Source: Bretschneidera sinensis (lineage: Eukaryota > Streptophyta > Magnoliopsida > Brassicales > Akaniaceae). From it: a stretch of 64,000 nt of DNA. This document shows positions 1 to 11,559 of this stretch, piece by piece. Below the pieces are notes generated by a model. It saw only the letters and a program-made list of their open reading frames with translations. It was not told the DNA's origin and made no database searches. Within the stretch, counting starts at the first letter, position 1; each line of letters begins with the position of its first letter. The stretch lies in NCBI GenBank assembly GCA_023935145.1, contig CM043704.1:100539373-100603372 (forward strand), in the 5' to 3' direction. Position numbers and translations under genes: made by a program.

Positions 1-1160
1 AGAAAAATTGGGGTTTGGTTTAAAATCCCTTACCTTGTTCAATAAAGCTCTCCTTGGGAAGTAGCTATAGAAATTTCTTGTGAAGAGGGATCACTTTTGG
101 AGGAAGGTAGTGGAAGCTAAGTCTGGGTTGGAACCTTGTGGGTGGATGTCTAAAAAAGGAAGAGGGGCTCATGGTGTTGAGGTGTGGATATGGATTTGGA
201 ATGGATGGGAGGATTTGTGTCCTTGCCTTTCTATATCGATAGGTGATGGTAGGAGGACTTGATTGTGGCTTTATTCATGGTTTGGGAACACACCTCTTAA
301 AGACCAATTTTCGGAGATTTTAGCATTAGTGAGGGATAAAGAAACTCTTATCTCTTCGTGTATCTATGAGTCTAATGGTTCTATTTCGTGGGATGTCCTT
401 TTTCTTCAAAATGTCCATGATTGGGAGATCTAGAAGGTGCATACTTTTTTGGAAACCTTGTATAGTTATAGAATGAATTTATCTAATGAGGATGAGATTA
501 AATGGAAGGATAATCTGGATAAAGGGTTTGAGGTGGAATCTTTATATAAGTTTCTTTGGGTTGTGACCCCTTTGCATGGTTCTCTCAACTTCCCATTGAA
601 AGCTATTTGGTGTTTCGAAGCCCCAAAGAAAGTGAGTTTCTTTGCTTGGGAAGTTACTTAGCAGGAAATTCTCACATTCGACAATCTACAAAAAAGAGGG
701 AAGGTTTTGGTGAATCGTTGTTTCATTTGCAAAGCTTGCGGCGAGTCTGTGTTTCATCTTTTATTGGAGTGTTCTTTGGCAAGACTTTTTGGGAGATGGC
801 TTATAAAGTGTTGGGGTTTCTTGGGCGTTTTCTGACTCCGTGAGTGATGAGGTTTGGGTTTGGTGTGGGTTTAGGGCTTCTATGAGACTCAAGAAAGTTT
901 ACTCTTTGGTCCTCCTTTCTATCTTTTGGATTATTTGGAATGAGAGAAAACGCAGAACTTTTGATAGCATTGAGAAACCTATTGATGTAATTAGGAAAAG
1001 GTAATTCAATGCTCTTAATTTTTGGGTCAAGGGGAATTGTTTTGTAAATGATATAGATATAGTAGATCTTGTGGATTATCTCTCACTTAGATAGTTTTTA
1101 TACATGGGTTGCCCCTGGTGTGCTTCTCTTTTTATACATTTTATTTACTTCTAAAAAAAA
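1..1160 (+). mobile_element. LINE (non-LTR retrotransposon) 3' remnant with zf-RVT region
   Basis: One reading frame runs through this stretch and resembles the C-terminal part of plant L1-type LINE ORF2. It has the post-RT segment (near 80-260), the motif PKKVSFFAWEVT (about 620-660), the zinc-binding zf-RVT part NRCFICKACGESVFHLLLEC (about 712-775), and the linker IFWIIWNERKRRTFD (about 925-965). The frame is broken by stops near 260, 431 and 659 and shifts after about 830, so the element is dead. A short A-rich stretch near 1153-1160 may be the old 3' tail. It has the same orientation as the kinase gene that follows and probably lies in one of its introns, because no upstream kinase exon is visible here. 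Confidence 0.85.
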
Positions 1161-1678
1161 TAGAAGGGGAATCAGGTGCCCAGTTCTGTAATTCTATCCG
1201 TTCTTTTAATTATCTGTTGTTATTTGTGTTTCTATATTTGTTCTCCTATTCCTTTAATTCTCAATATGCTTTCTTGTTCAAGCAATTTCAATGTTTTGTA
1301 TTCTCAAGATCTCTCCTTTTTCTTTGTTCTCATATTTTAGATCTATTTATGACTATATTGGGTTAATTGGCATTGAGTAAGATATGCAAGAGTTAATGTG
1401 TCAACTTGCTTAACATATCTTCATATTCCCTCCATTGGATGCTAAGTCTTCATTCATATTGGAAAAACATCGCATTTATGCAATCTATTCTTCATATGCT
1501 CCTCTCATTCATACCTTGTGTTTTCAATCTAATATTTTGTTTTGTTACTGCTTGTGAGGTTCTATTAATAACTTATACAGTTCGAACCTGGAAAATACCT
1601 GCTCTTGCAATTCATTAATTTTAAATATGCAGTTGTAAGTTATGAATAAATTTGTTTATATTGTGATTGTGTTTTCAG

Positions 1679-4600
1679 GAATCTGAGGGAGATGTTCAAG
1701 TTAGATGCAGCGGAGTACATGATGTCCATTTGTGGTGATGATGGCCTGAGTGATTTTTCTTCACCAGGGAAAAGTGGCAGTATATTCTATCTTTCACATG
1801 ATGATAGATTTGTGATTAAGACACTAAAAAGATCTGAACTGAAGGTACGAACCTACAGAAGCTCCCTGCTAAATTATATCTGCAAAGGCTTTTTTAAAGA
1901 TTTCTAGCATAGTTGTCTGTCACTTTTAATTAACTTAGCTTATTCATATGATAATCTTCCATTTTAAGACATGACCTAAAACTTTCTGTTTCTATAACAG
2001 GAAGATTTAACTTTTTGTGTTTGCTCATGTTTCTCTTTTTTTTAAAGATTTATTCTAATACATTTCTGAAACATATATGGCTACTAATGAACGAAGGCAT
2101 TGACAATCTGCATGGCCTGGACTCATATACTAAGTTCTCAAATGAAGCCCAAATTCCATGGTCAAGCATATTAAAATGAATGATCCAAGTATTGGTTGGT
2201 TTTAAATGGAACACACTGATCCATCTTTTTTAATACCTCCCTCCCCAAAATAAATCATGTTAAGTATACTTATTTATGGAATTTGCTGCAGATTTGCTTG
2301 ATGTCTTTTTATTAATATAGCCTTCTTTTTTCAGACTTATTTATATAGTATATACTTTGTAAGACCTCAAGAAAAAAGTGTTGGGTTTGCTTTTCAGCTT
2401 TTCACATGATTGTTGCAGAAATTAAGAAAAGGATGTTCAAAGGGATATGGATCACAGATATGTATTTATGTATTCTTTTGCTGTGCAGGTTCTACTCAAG
2501 ATGCTGCGTGACTATTATAAACATGTAGGAGACCATGAAAATACTCTCATAACAAAATTTTTTGGGCTCCACAGGATAATATTAAAAGGTGGAAGAAAGG
2601 TATCTGGTACCTGTCTTCTGGCCTACTTTACTTTCTGCTATGTGTGTCACTATTTTTCAGTATGGACTTTTGTTATGCCCTTTTTTTTAGGTACACTTTG
2701 TGGTCATGGGGAATATGTTTCGCACAGAATTGAGGATTCATCGTCGTTATGATCTTAAGGGATCAACTCATGGAAGATGTACAGATAAGAATAAAATTAA
2801 AGAGAATACCACCTTGAAAGATCTTGATCTATTTTATGAATTTGATATGGACAAGTTGTTGCGGGAATCCCTCTTTAAGTGAGTTCCTTCTCTTGATTTT
2901 ATGTGGCTTCTATAACAGATTGCTGATCCCAATTTGATTCTAAATGATGAACTTATTAAAAAATCCTTGGGATAGAATGTCCAAAGACCAAAGGTCTGTT
3001 ATATGCTCTATCATTAAGTGTATTTGTTTTCTGTTGTGTTTATTTTAAGTTTGACAAACTTTGCGTTAGTTGGAATGTTTTCCTTTGGATTCATCTTCTT
3101 TTCTTATGTTCCTTGAATACACTACACTAACTTGTTTTTTAAGAAAAATATTTTGTTTTATTATTTCCTGCTGGATTTAATTATTTTCTAGAGGTACTTT
3201 CGCTGAGAATGCTTGACCAAGTTACTGGAATTGACCTTAATATCAGTACCTATGATACAGAATTGTCGTGTTCTTTAACTATTTGTCTTGTTAATTGGAG
3301 CACCAAAGAAGCAAAAGCATTTGTTGTGGATAGCTTAGTTCAAGTTTAGATTATGGTGCAGCTTTAAGATCCCCATATCTTAACTAAATTATGTTACATG
3401 ATAGTAGAACTCATCACCGCACTCTCCATAAAATCCCCAAAAAAGGTCTCCAGTCTCCTATGCAAGATATTCTTATAGCCAAGATCAATGAGAGGAAATA
3501 ATTGAAGATGATAGGCGAAGAAACTCTTATAAAGTGTTAACTATTCATCTACTTTATTTATCATTCCACATCGCAACTGTCTGTGCTGTAAAGCCAAGTA
3601 GAAGAGAGTGTTCTCTGCAGCAGCTTCTCTGTCTAAGGCAGTTTCCGCTTTATATGGCTCCTCAATATCTACATTATCACTTTTGGCCAAAGTGTGCAAC
3701 TCAACCCAACTAAGCCATAATATCAAACTAGTTGACATTTGCCACATCAATCCTTTTTCTCCAATTCTCCCAGCCTATGACAATATCCTTCGCGAGATTA
3801 TAGAAATCAGGTCCTCCTTAACTACTTCAACCCTGCACATTGATGAGCCTATTTAATAATTGAAAAAGTTCCTAGCATCATATGATTATGTGCATGTGCT
3901 CTTGTTTGGTGAAAATCAAATTGTGAATGTGAAGTTCACTGCTTGTACAATTTCAAAAGTGATGTAATTTATGTAACTCATGCGTCTAGTCTGCTAGTTT
4001 TTATTGTTTATGTCAGAAAATGATAGATATTGATCTGTAGCATAAGATGGTGCAACATATGTATTAGACTGAAACGAAATGAAAGAAGCATCTTTTTTCT
4101 TGGTACTTTTGGACTGGAGTTCATTTTTCTCTACCCTGTTGCCACAACTCACTGGTAAATCCTATGTGAAGTTTTTATTTGCTTTAATACTCCTGTGCTG
4201 TGCTTGCTTCATGTATAATTGGTTTGTGACCATTAACTTCGGTATGCATCTAAAAGAAAACTTGAGTTTCCTACGTTTCATTGAATGAATATTTTATTTT
4301 GTCCATTTTTATTGAATTCATCAGTTCTCTTCGCTTTTGCAGACAAATTTCTGTAGACTGCATGTTCTTGAAGTCTCAACATATAATTGATTACAGCCTT
4401 CTGTTGGGAGTACATTTTAGAGCTCCTAAACAACTTAAGGGTCTCCTGGAACCTCCTAATTCAATGGGCAATCAAGATAGTCAACACGCTAGCGAGAGTA
4501 GGTGTCTCCTTCAATATTTTGGATTACAAACTTTTATTTGCATTGTTTAGATTCTTGACTGCTTTTTGTTAAGCATATTGCAATTTGATGACTACTTTTT

Positions 4601-7600
4601 TTTAAGTGTGTGTGTGTCTGTTTAAATATTGCTTTTGATAATATCATTTACCCTTTAACTTCTCCAGGCCCTTTGTATAGTTTGTAAATGTACTTTTGGA
4701 GGTAAATGGAACTGAAACTTGACTATTACTTGCAAATGTGGCTTTTTTTGTTTTTGTTTCTTTTTTGGGGGGGGATGGGGTACTCATAGACCAAAACATT
4801 AAGGAGTGAATTATTTGAATAGAGTATTCTAGTATATAAAGAATGAAAAAACTGAATGACTTGATAATGCTGCCCTTTGGCCAACGTACTTCAAAAACCC
4901 TGGTTATGAAAGATTTCGAGGCGCAAAGACAGACTAAAACAACAGATGTGTTTGATTTGATTTTTTATTTCTCTGTTTTTTTTTTTGCTTGAAATTTGTG
5001 ATGCATCTGAATTACCTTTTGTTATTAAAACCACTTGACTGAAAATCGGTGTATGAAAATACACATAGGCCTCATCATGCATGTTACCTCTTTAACTGGA
5101 CCAAAAGAGTAGCATATGCTCAGATTTTTATAATTCCGTTAACCAGGTAATGGCTTTAGAAAGGCAGAAGAGTAAGATTTTTGATTAAAAATTGCTGTTA
5201 GAATTGTCTGAGGCCATGTCCCCCCCTGGGTTGCCATAGCTTTTCCTCTCTTTTTTTTTATATAGCTATGTATGCTTGAGTTGGTATCTTTTGCCTCTTG
5301 TTCTCACCTTCTATCAGATTTTCTTATATAGATAAAATGACAGAAGGCTTGCTTGAAATTTAAATTAAAGAGATTAGATCATTATTAGCCTCAGCATTTT
5401 GGTTCTGCGTGCATATGTATGTGAACTTAAAAACGCGTTGCCTGTATGTTCAGATTTGCTTGCTGCACATATGGTAAATGGGATCTTGTCAGACATAAGT
5501 GATGCTATGTTGTCGATTGATTTTCTTTGGTTACAAGAAAGACATGAACAAAAAATTCAAGAATGTGTCAATATACCTTATTGTTAGAGGAGTTATATGA
5601 GGTTTTGCGTTTTTAGAAAGAAAGGGTTTTGGTATTTTTAAAGAAGGATCTTATAGTTTTACTATCAGGGTGGTTGCTATTGCCTTCCATTCCCCTCCCC
5701 CCTCCCAACCTCAGCCAAGGGGTATGCTTCTCTTTGATTGTTCTCTTCTGATGTTATGCAGGATTTGTATCAGCAAATAACTGTATGAACAGGGTTATAA
5801 GATCTTTCTGCAGAAAATAGTTTCCATTGAGTTAATAGTTAGGATTTTCAGGCATCATTCGATGGAAATAACTTTTTTATTATGTTGAAATGTTAGTAAG
5901 TGGTAAAAGTTAAAGTTGCGTAGAGACTTTTTATTTTTCTTTTGTTGGAAGAAAGTTGACTAGTTAAATGAAATGTTATGGGTTCTAGAAATCAGGGATG
6001 CTTTACTGTTCATTATTAGTCATAGTAGAAGCCATTTTTTACTTTAGTCTTTTGAAAGCACTGTTAGAGAGAGAGTCTTTGGCACTTTGGAGGTTTTGGG
6101 AGTTCATGGAGTAAGACAAACAGCTACAAGGTTTACGCAGTACGCCCAGAATGGTCAAGTTGTCTACATAATGAAAATAGTTTGCTTACTCTTATTTAAC
6201 GTTCTTGCTGCTTTGAGTCACCTATGGATCTCATTAACACGGTTATGATGGATAGACTTGGCATGCTATTCAGTGTATCTGTGTCTGTTGTGGGTACCAA
6301 GTACTACAATCTTAAGGACTTTCTTATGAAGGTTTTGTTATGCAATAAATAGTATTAATACATAATATTTTATTCAATGTATACGGAAAGTAAAGAACTT
6401 TAAAAACTTGTTTGAGAAAGGAAGTCTGTAATTCCTTCCTTGACATCTCCTTTGTTTTTTCCTCATAATTGTGCCAATAAGGGCCATCAAATTGTCATTC
6501 ATTTATACTTTAGATAAGGATGCAAAGTAGAACCATGCATTTTTTTCATCCAAGTTGTGGATGTTGCTCACCGTAGTTTAGTGAATTCCAAAACAATAAA
6601 ATAGGTTTTCGGGGTAGAATATGTCATTTTATGGGTTTATATGTTATATAATTTCTTTTTTATTTTTTATTGTGGTAATTTCTTAAGGAGTGTTTTGGTA
6701 TTTCAAAAGGCTGCTTAAATATGGCGTAAAGTGGTCCAAAGAAAGGAAGAAAACATGTTAGCCAGATGTCATGTGCTTGTTGTGGGAGTCAGTTATGGAT
6801 TTAACTTCTTTGAGTTTAGTTGGATGTCCTGTTTAGTCTGGCACATTGTTTTTCTTTATGCAGATGATGACACTTGGAACAATTTTATCCACCTTCTTAG
6901 ACATGTAACCTTGAACTCCCTTGATCTGGTTATCCTTCCTTGGGGTGAATGTTCACAAATTTAGCAGCAGAGTTTAAGCTACTTACATTTTTTTAATATT
7001 TTTATGTTTTTTTAACTTTATGAGTCTATGACCTCAGTTTCCTTTTTTTTATACTGTTAATTTATTCAATAGTCTGCAGCTTATGTTCTGCTTCCTCTAG
7101 GTGTATCCTCCCAGGGGGAGCTCTCTATTCCTCCAAAGGGCCTGCTCCTAGTGACCCATGAACCCAGCTTTGTCAATACTGAACCAGGCCCTCACAGCAG
7201 AGGAAGCACGTTGAGAGCATACTCTGTTGGCGAGAAGGAAGTCGATCTTCTACTGCCTGGTACTGGAAGGTAACTCAATATGCATGAATTTGTTGGCCTA
7301 GTTCTTGGAGAGGTTGCAGGATGTCTGGTTCACTAACTTGTTTCCAAGTATTGTATGGTTAATTGGTACAAATAGATGCTCAGCAATCTGAGTTATTTGA
7401 CATGTCTTTGCTATGTAAAAGGTAAATTTTGAACCCAGGCCTCTTGGCCTCGTGGTTACCTTCTGGTCTTCTATATAGGAGATCTGGGTTTGATCCCTCT
7501 TGCCGCCAATGTACCAAAAAAAAAAGTGAATTTTTGACACAAGTAAAACTCTTCAACACCTAGCTAACTTGGTGATTTCCTAAACTCAACTCAATGCCCG

Positions 7601-8269
7601 CATCTTTCCATACGATTTGGGGTCAAAGTGCAGCTAACTTGTTTCACCTAAACTAGTTTAACTGGGTTCACATTCTTCAATTTGAAAGCATTAAAAGATC
7701 AGGACATGGGTTGTCATTTCTGAGAAGAATGCATTACAATATGAAACAAAAATGTGAAACCTCTTCTTACGTGTTTTCAGTGTCATACCAAATCACCTCA
7801 TTTGACTTGCTTTTATTTTTGGCCCCATTTGGAGCAATAACGCAAATTAAACTTTTTTACTGCCATGTCACTCAACATCATAATATCAGCTGGGCTTGAT
7901 TTATTAAGCATTCACAATATCGTACCTTAGAGTCGATTTAGTGGATGCAAAGATTTATATTAACTGTCAATCACTTTCATTTAACTCAGGTTACGGGTGC
8001 AATTAGGAGTAAACATGCCAGCTAAGGCTATTCACAAGCTTCTTCAGGATGAGCTTGACTCGTCCGAAATTGAACTTTTCGAGGTTTATGATGTTGTTCT
8101 CTACATGGGAATAATTGATATTCTGCAGGAATACAATATGAAAAAACGAGTCGAGCATGCATACAAATCATTGCAGTTTGACCCACTGTCAATATCTGCT
8201 GTTGAACCCAAGCTCTATGCTAAGCGTCTCATCAATTTCTTGGAAAAAGTTTTCCCTGAGCAACCATGA
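1679..8269 (+). CDS. PIP5K: Phosphatidylinositol-4-phosphate 5-kinase, C-terminal part (5' end outside window)
   Basis: Lipid kinase that phosphorylates PI4P to PI(4,5)P2 at the plasma membrane. Six exons in phase: 1679-1844, 2489-2599, 2691-2878, 4343-4497, 7101-7269, 7990-8269 (stop TGA). The order of motifs is that of the PIPK catalytic core: [19 protein letters not shown], the glycine-rich [13 protein letters not shown] followed by the Lys of [52 protein letters not shown], then [19 protein letters not shown], the DFG-like IID in [14 protein letters not shown], and the activation-loop region [18 protein letters not shown]. No key motif is missing in the visible part. The N-terminal MORN-repeat region of plant type I/II B kinases would lie upstream of the window. 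The 2.6-kb intron 4 and intron 5 are long; the latter holds a SINE. Which paralogue it is cannot be told here; the linker and C-terminus look nearest to the PIP5K4-9 group. Confidence 0.93.
7438..7525 (+). mobile_element. tRNA-derived SINE in PIP5K intron 5
   Basis: Within the intron lies a short block with a Pol III-like A box region (CTTGGCCTCGTGGTTACC) and a B box-like GGGTTTGATCCC about 35 bases further on, ending in an A-run at 7515-7525. This is the layout of plant tRNA-related SINEs. It does not fold as an intact tRNA and has no acceptor stem that I can see. Confidence 0.6.
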
Positions 8270-10489
8270 GTAAGTATGTTGGTATATTCTTGTTCTGTTT
8301 AGCACCATTGTCTCATAGGCAAATGGTTCTTGCGCATACTTATGCGAAGTTCTTTCACTATCATTCATTGTAAAGTGATATTATCACTTAATAACAACCA
8401 TAGTAATATTCAGCATATGCAATTGTTGCATTTTATGGTTTTGTATTTAGTATGTCCCTGTCTCCCTGATCTTGATTTTCATATGATATCTAATGCCAGT
8501 AGAGTTATCATTGTTACATTTAGTGATATAAAATTTATACTGAACACGTGAATTTTCAGTGCCTTTTGAGTTCTTAAAGTTTGGGTACTTTTGTAAGCGA
8601 TGTTTGCCCTGCGTTTCACAATGCATCCCACTTGGGAATGCATCTCTTGAAAGATGATTACATATGATTTCACACAACTTGATATGCATGTTCAAGAATG
8701 CACATATGTTTTACACAGGAATCAGGATTATCATATCTTTAGGTTGTGAACAATTACATTTAGCTATACAGGGATTACATCCCATTTTAGTGGAAGGACA
8801 TGCTATTCATTTATATGGATTCAGTAGACTACTTTCCCTAGAAAATTTTATTAAGTTACATCGGCCATGATCCGAGAAGGACAGTAAATATTCAAGGAGG
8901 CCGGCTCCCTCTGTTCTAGCTCCTGAGCCGAGATTCCGTTTTTTGATCTGGATGGAAAGAGGAATCATTCTAAATAGCTGCCTTGATTTTGATCTAGTGT
9001 TTTTTTTCTGCAGTTGATACAGAACTAACTAGTATGGATGGGCTGTATCATAATTTGTAGGAATGAAAAGGCTGTTCATGTACTTTTGTAAGAAAGAAAA
9101 GTGAGAAGGAAAAAAAAAAGGATTGGTCATTGATATCTTTTCTGTGTATTTAAATCACAATCCTTTGGATTTGCTTAATCTAACAGTCTTCGACTTGCTT
9201 CGAGTAGAAGATCCTTCTGCTTGACAACACATATCAGCTTCAAAAAAAAATACAGAAACTTTTAGAGAAGCGGTGTGATGTTTATATGTAACTCTTCTTA
9301 GATATATCTTTTCGATTTAGGATAATGATTATTGAAAACTTTGAGTTATTTTCATTTTTTTGAGAGAGTATTTATTAAGATATTTAGCTAGTGTTCACCT
9401 TTTGGTGGGACTCAAATTCTCAAGATTATTGATTTGATGAGTTTCAAGTCCGTTAATGTTCAATGAATGTAGCGTTATACAGCTCCTTTTTCTATAGAGA
9501 CAGCAGAGCCGCACTCCTTCAATAAGTGCAGCATTGTGCCATCAATATATGGAACAATAGAGATAGAATATGGTACAAGAGATGTTACTAATGTGTTGCA
9601 ATAATATATATCAATGTGCAGCCGTAAATGTGTTGAAGGCCTTCAATAGGTGTAGCAGTATACCTCTGATACCAGATTCAAAATAGCCTCTCGAGGACAG
9701 ATCAAAAAAAAAAATAGCCTCTCGAGGGTTAAAGAGGATTGTCAACAATTACTAATAAATTCAGCCCCAGCGGCAGCAATGTGCTTTGTAACTCGGCTAC
9801 TTGGTTGCTTCAAGACATAAATATTTTACAAATTCTCGCTCAGATATTGTTCCCTGCATATTTCACATCTTGTGCTTCAATGGTCTCAACGTGGTAATGA
9901 TGAAAAAGTAATTATATAATATTATTTTTATAAAGAAACTACAATCTTTTTTGAATCAACATAATCAATTTATTATATAATTTAATTATTTCTTAATTAA
10001 ACTTTTAGATATACGTATAAACATTTGATTTATTATAAATATATTATTATAATATTTTTACTTAATTTTTTTATGAATTTATGGGTCAATTTTGGTTCTA
10101 ATAATTATGATTATAAGCATCTACTTAGGACCAAATTAAATTTCATTTAACCCTTTTCAACATTTTGGGGCAAAATATTCTCTATTTAATTTCTCATTTA
10201 ATATTTGCCGAAAATTAGAGGAGATATTTACTCCTATATTTATTTTATACCAAATGTGATGATAAGATTAAAAAAGATGTGATCAATTTCGACCTCTGCT
10301 CTGCAATTCTTGTCTCTTACTGTTTTGGTTCCAAAAGGAACTTGTTTGTGCAATTATTTTATTATTATTATTATTATGTTTGCAAAGCCATAGTGAAATA
10401 TAACTGCCCTTAAAATGAAAATTTAGAAAAATTGGAAGATACTCAAAAAAGTATAAATAATGGACAAAAAAGAGAAAAATAAAACTGAA

Positions 10490-10527
<38 letters not shown>

Positions 10528-11080
10528 CTTCAACCAAAAAATGCCTTTTAAAAGCAAAATTTTCATTAAAACAATTTTTTCTACTAATAACTGAACTTAC
10601 CCTAAGATAAATACATCAAAACTCAGATTGGGGACACATTCAGACTTTTCAAGTTTTTTTGGATTTGACAGTAATGTGGATCCCCTGGTAATGATTATTT
10701 GGTCCCTTTTCCAAAAAAAAAGAACCTTTTTCTTTGAAAATACTAATTCAAACATCCAATATTGTAACTGAGAAAGAGAAATCTTCAATCTTCATAAAGA
10801 TCTCTTTTTTGCTTTCTTGTTGGTGTGTTCGAGGGGAGAGAGAGAGGGAACCCGGAAGAAAGATAAAGCAAAGCCATGGTCAACACAGAAAAGACGAAGC
10901 AGTTGTAATAAGACAGTGGCATCTTCTGATATTGTTGGTTAGCATATTTGACAAATGGGTCTAAATGATTCCATGCAAACTCAAATCACAGATTTCGAGG
11001 GAGAAAAGAGAAAGAGAGAGAGAGAGAGTAATTACCATACTACTATTACCTTGAAGTTCCTTGAGAGAGTTGCAGATCAG
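8270..11080. other. Kinase 3' UTR and intergenic DNA
   Basis: About 8270-9150 is probably the 3' UTR and terminator region of the kinase gene. From about 9480 to 9740 there are short direct repeats (CCTTCAATAAGTGCAGCA near 9517 and a similar copy near 9638; AAAATAGCCTCTCGAGG at 9680 and 9711). From 9880 to 10560 the DNA is very AT-rich. No convincing coding exon was found. The part beyond about 10800 is probably within or downstream of the minus-strand miR166 transcript. Confidence 0.6.
10494..10526. repeat. (TA)n microsatellite
   Basis: Uninterrupted TA dinucleotide run, about 16 units, in non-coding DNA. The minus-strand ORF that crosses it (Ile/Tyr run) is an artefact of the repeat. Confidence 0.95.
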
Positions 11081-11096
11081 AAAGGTGTTTGGTTGA

Positions 11097-11117
11097 CGGG
11101 AATGAAGCCTGGTCCGA
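11097..11117 (-). ncRNA. MIR166: mature miR166 (3p arm)
   Basis: 21-nt guide: the first 20 bases on the minus strand are TCGGACCAGGCTTCATTCCC and the 21st is G. It starts with T (U), as is usual for AGO1-loaded and, in the case of miR166, AGO10-loaded miRNAs. Confidence 0.93.
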
Positions 11118-11168
11118 GATCAAATAGTGCTATATATTTTCTAAGAAAACAAAATTCAACCTAAATGA

Positions 11169-11189
11169 CCTCGAGCCAAACAACATTCC
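11169..11189 (-). ncRNA. MIR166: miR166 star strand (5p arm)
   Basis: Minus-strand 21-mer beginning GGAATGTTGTTTGGCTCGAG, the conserved miR166* form with one T where many family members have C (GTTTGG for GTCTGG). Pairs with the 3p arm with a two-nucleotide 3' overhang geometry that is consistent with DCL1 cutting. Confidence 0.88.
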
Positions 11190-11453
11190 CATCAACCTCA
11201 ACCACTTGAAAATGTTTTGATAACTAGAGAGATTCTTTCACTTTCTTCCTTTCAAACATAAATTCTTGCCGAGCATCAACACTAAAAAGAAAAAAAAAAA
11301 TTTACTTTCACCATACGGTACCTGATACCCCCGGTTCAAAGCCTCCCATGTATTCTATCCAAGCATCCAAGAAAATTTTCCCTCCAAAACAACCATTTTC
11401 ACAATCTTTTTCTTAAAACCCTAAATGATCTAACCCACATATATACAAAATTA

Positions 11454-11540
11454 GAGAGAGAGAGAGAGAGAGAGATGAAGCACACAAAAGACTTCTTTTT
11501 TCACCTGCAGAAAAACCCTAGCGAACTTCGCTTTATAAAG
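11454..11540 (-). promoter_or_regulatory. Likely core promoter and CT-rich leader of the MIR166 transcript
   Basis: CTTTATAAAG at 11531-11540 is a TATA-like element on the minus strand. About 55 bases downstream a (CT)n run (written GA on the plus strand, 11454-11475) follows. TATA then pyrimidine-rich leader is a common plant Pol II start layout. The start site is inferred at about 11500, roughly 300 bases before the hairpin. The TATA is palindromic, so direction rests on the hairpin position. Confidence 0.4.
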
Positions 11541-11559
11541 AAAAATGTGTAATATTTCA

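Larger units (their letters stand above)
11086..11199 (-). ncRNA. MIR166: MIR166 precursor hairpin
   Basis: On the minus strand the 3' arm carries TCGGACCAGGCTTCATTCCC plus a final G (11097-11117), the miR166-3p sequence in its ...CCCG form. The 5' arm carries GGAATGTTGTTTGGCTCGAG plus G (11169-11189), the usual miR166 star. The arms pair as in known MIR166 genes: GGTTGA and GGGAATG of the 5' arm face CATTCCC and TCAACC of the 3' arm, joined by a T/G wobble, with small mismatches in the duplex, a 51-nt spacer between the two 21-mers, and a loop within it. In known plants miR166 guides cleavage of HD-ZIP III transcription factor mRNAs, setting leaf polarity and meristem and vascular pattern. 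No target gene is in this window. The primary transcript likely starts near 11500 and runs leftwards. Confidence 0.95.

Noticed and set aside
10283..10537. Minus-strand ORF with Ile-Tyr run
   Set aside because: Created by the (TA)n microsatellite.
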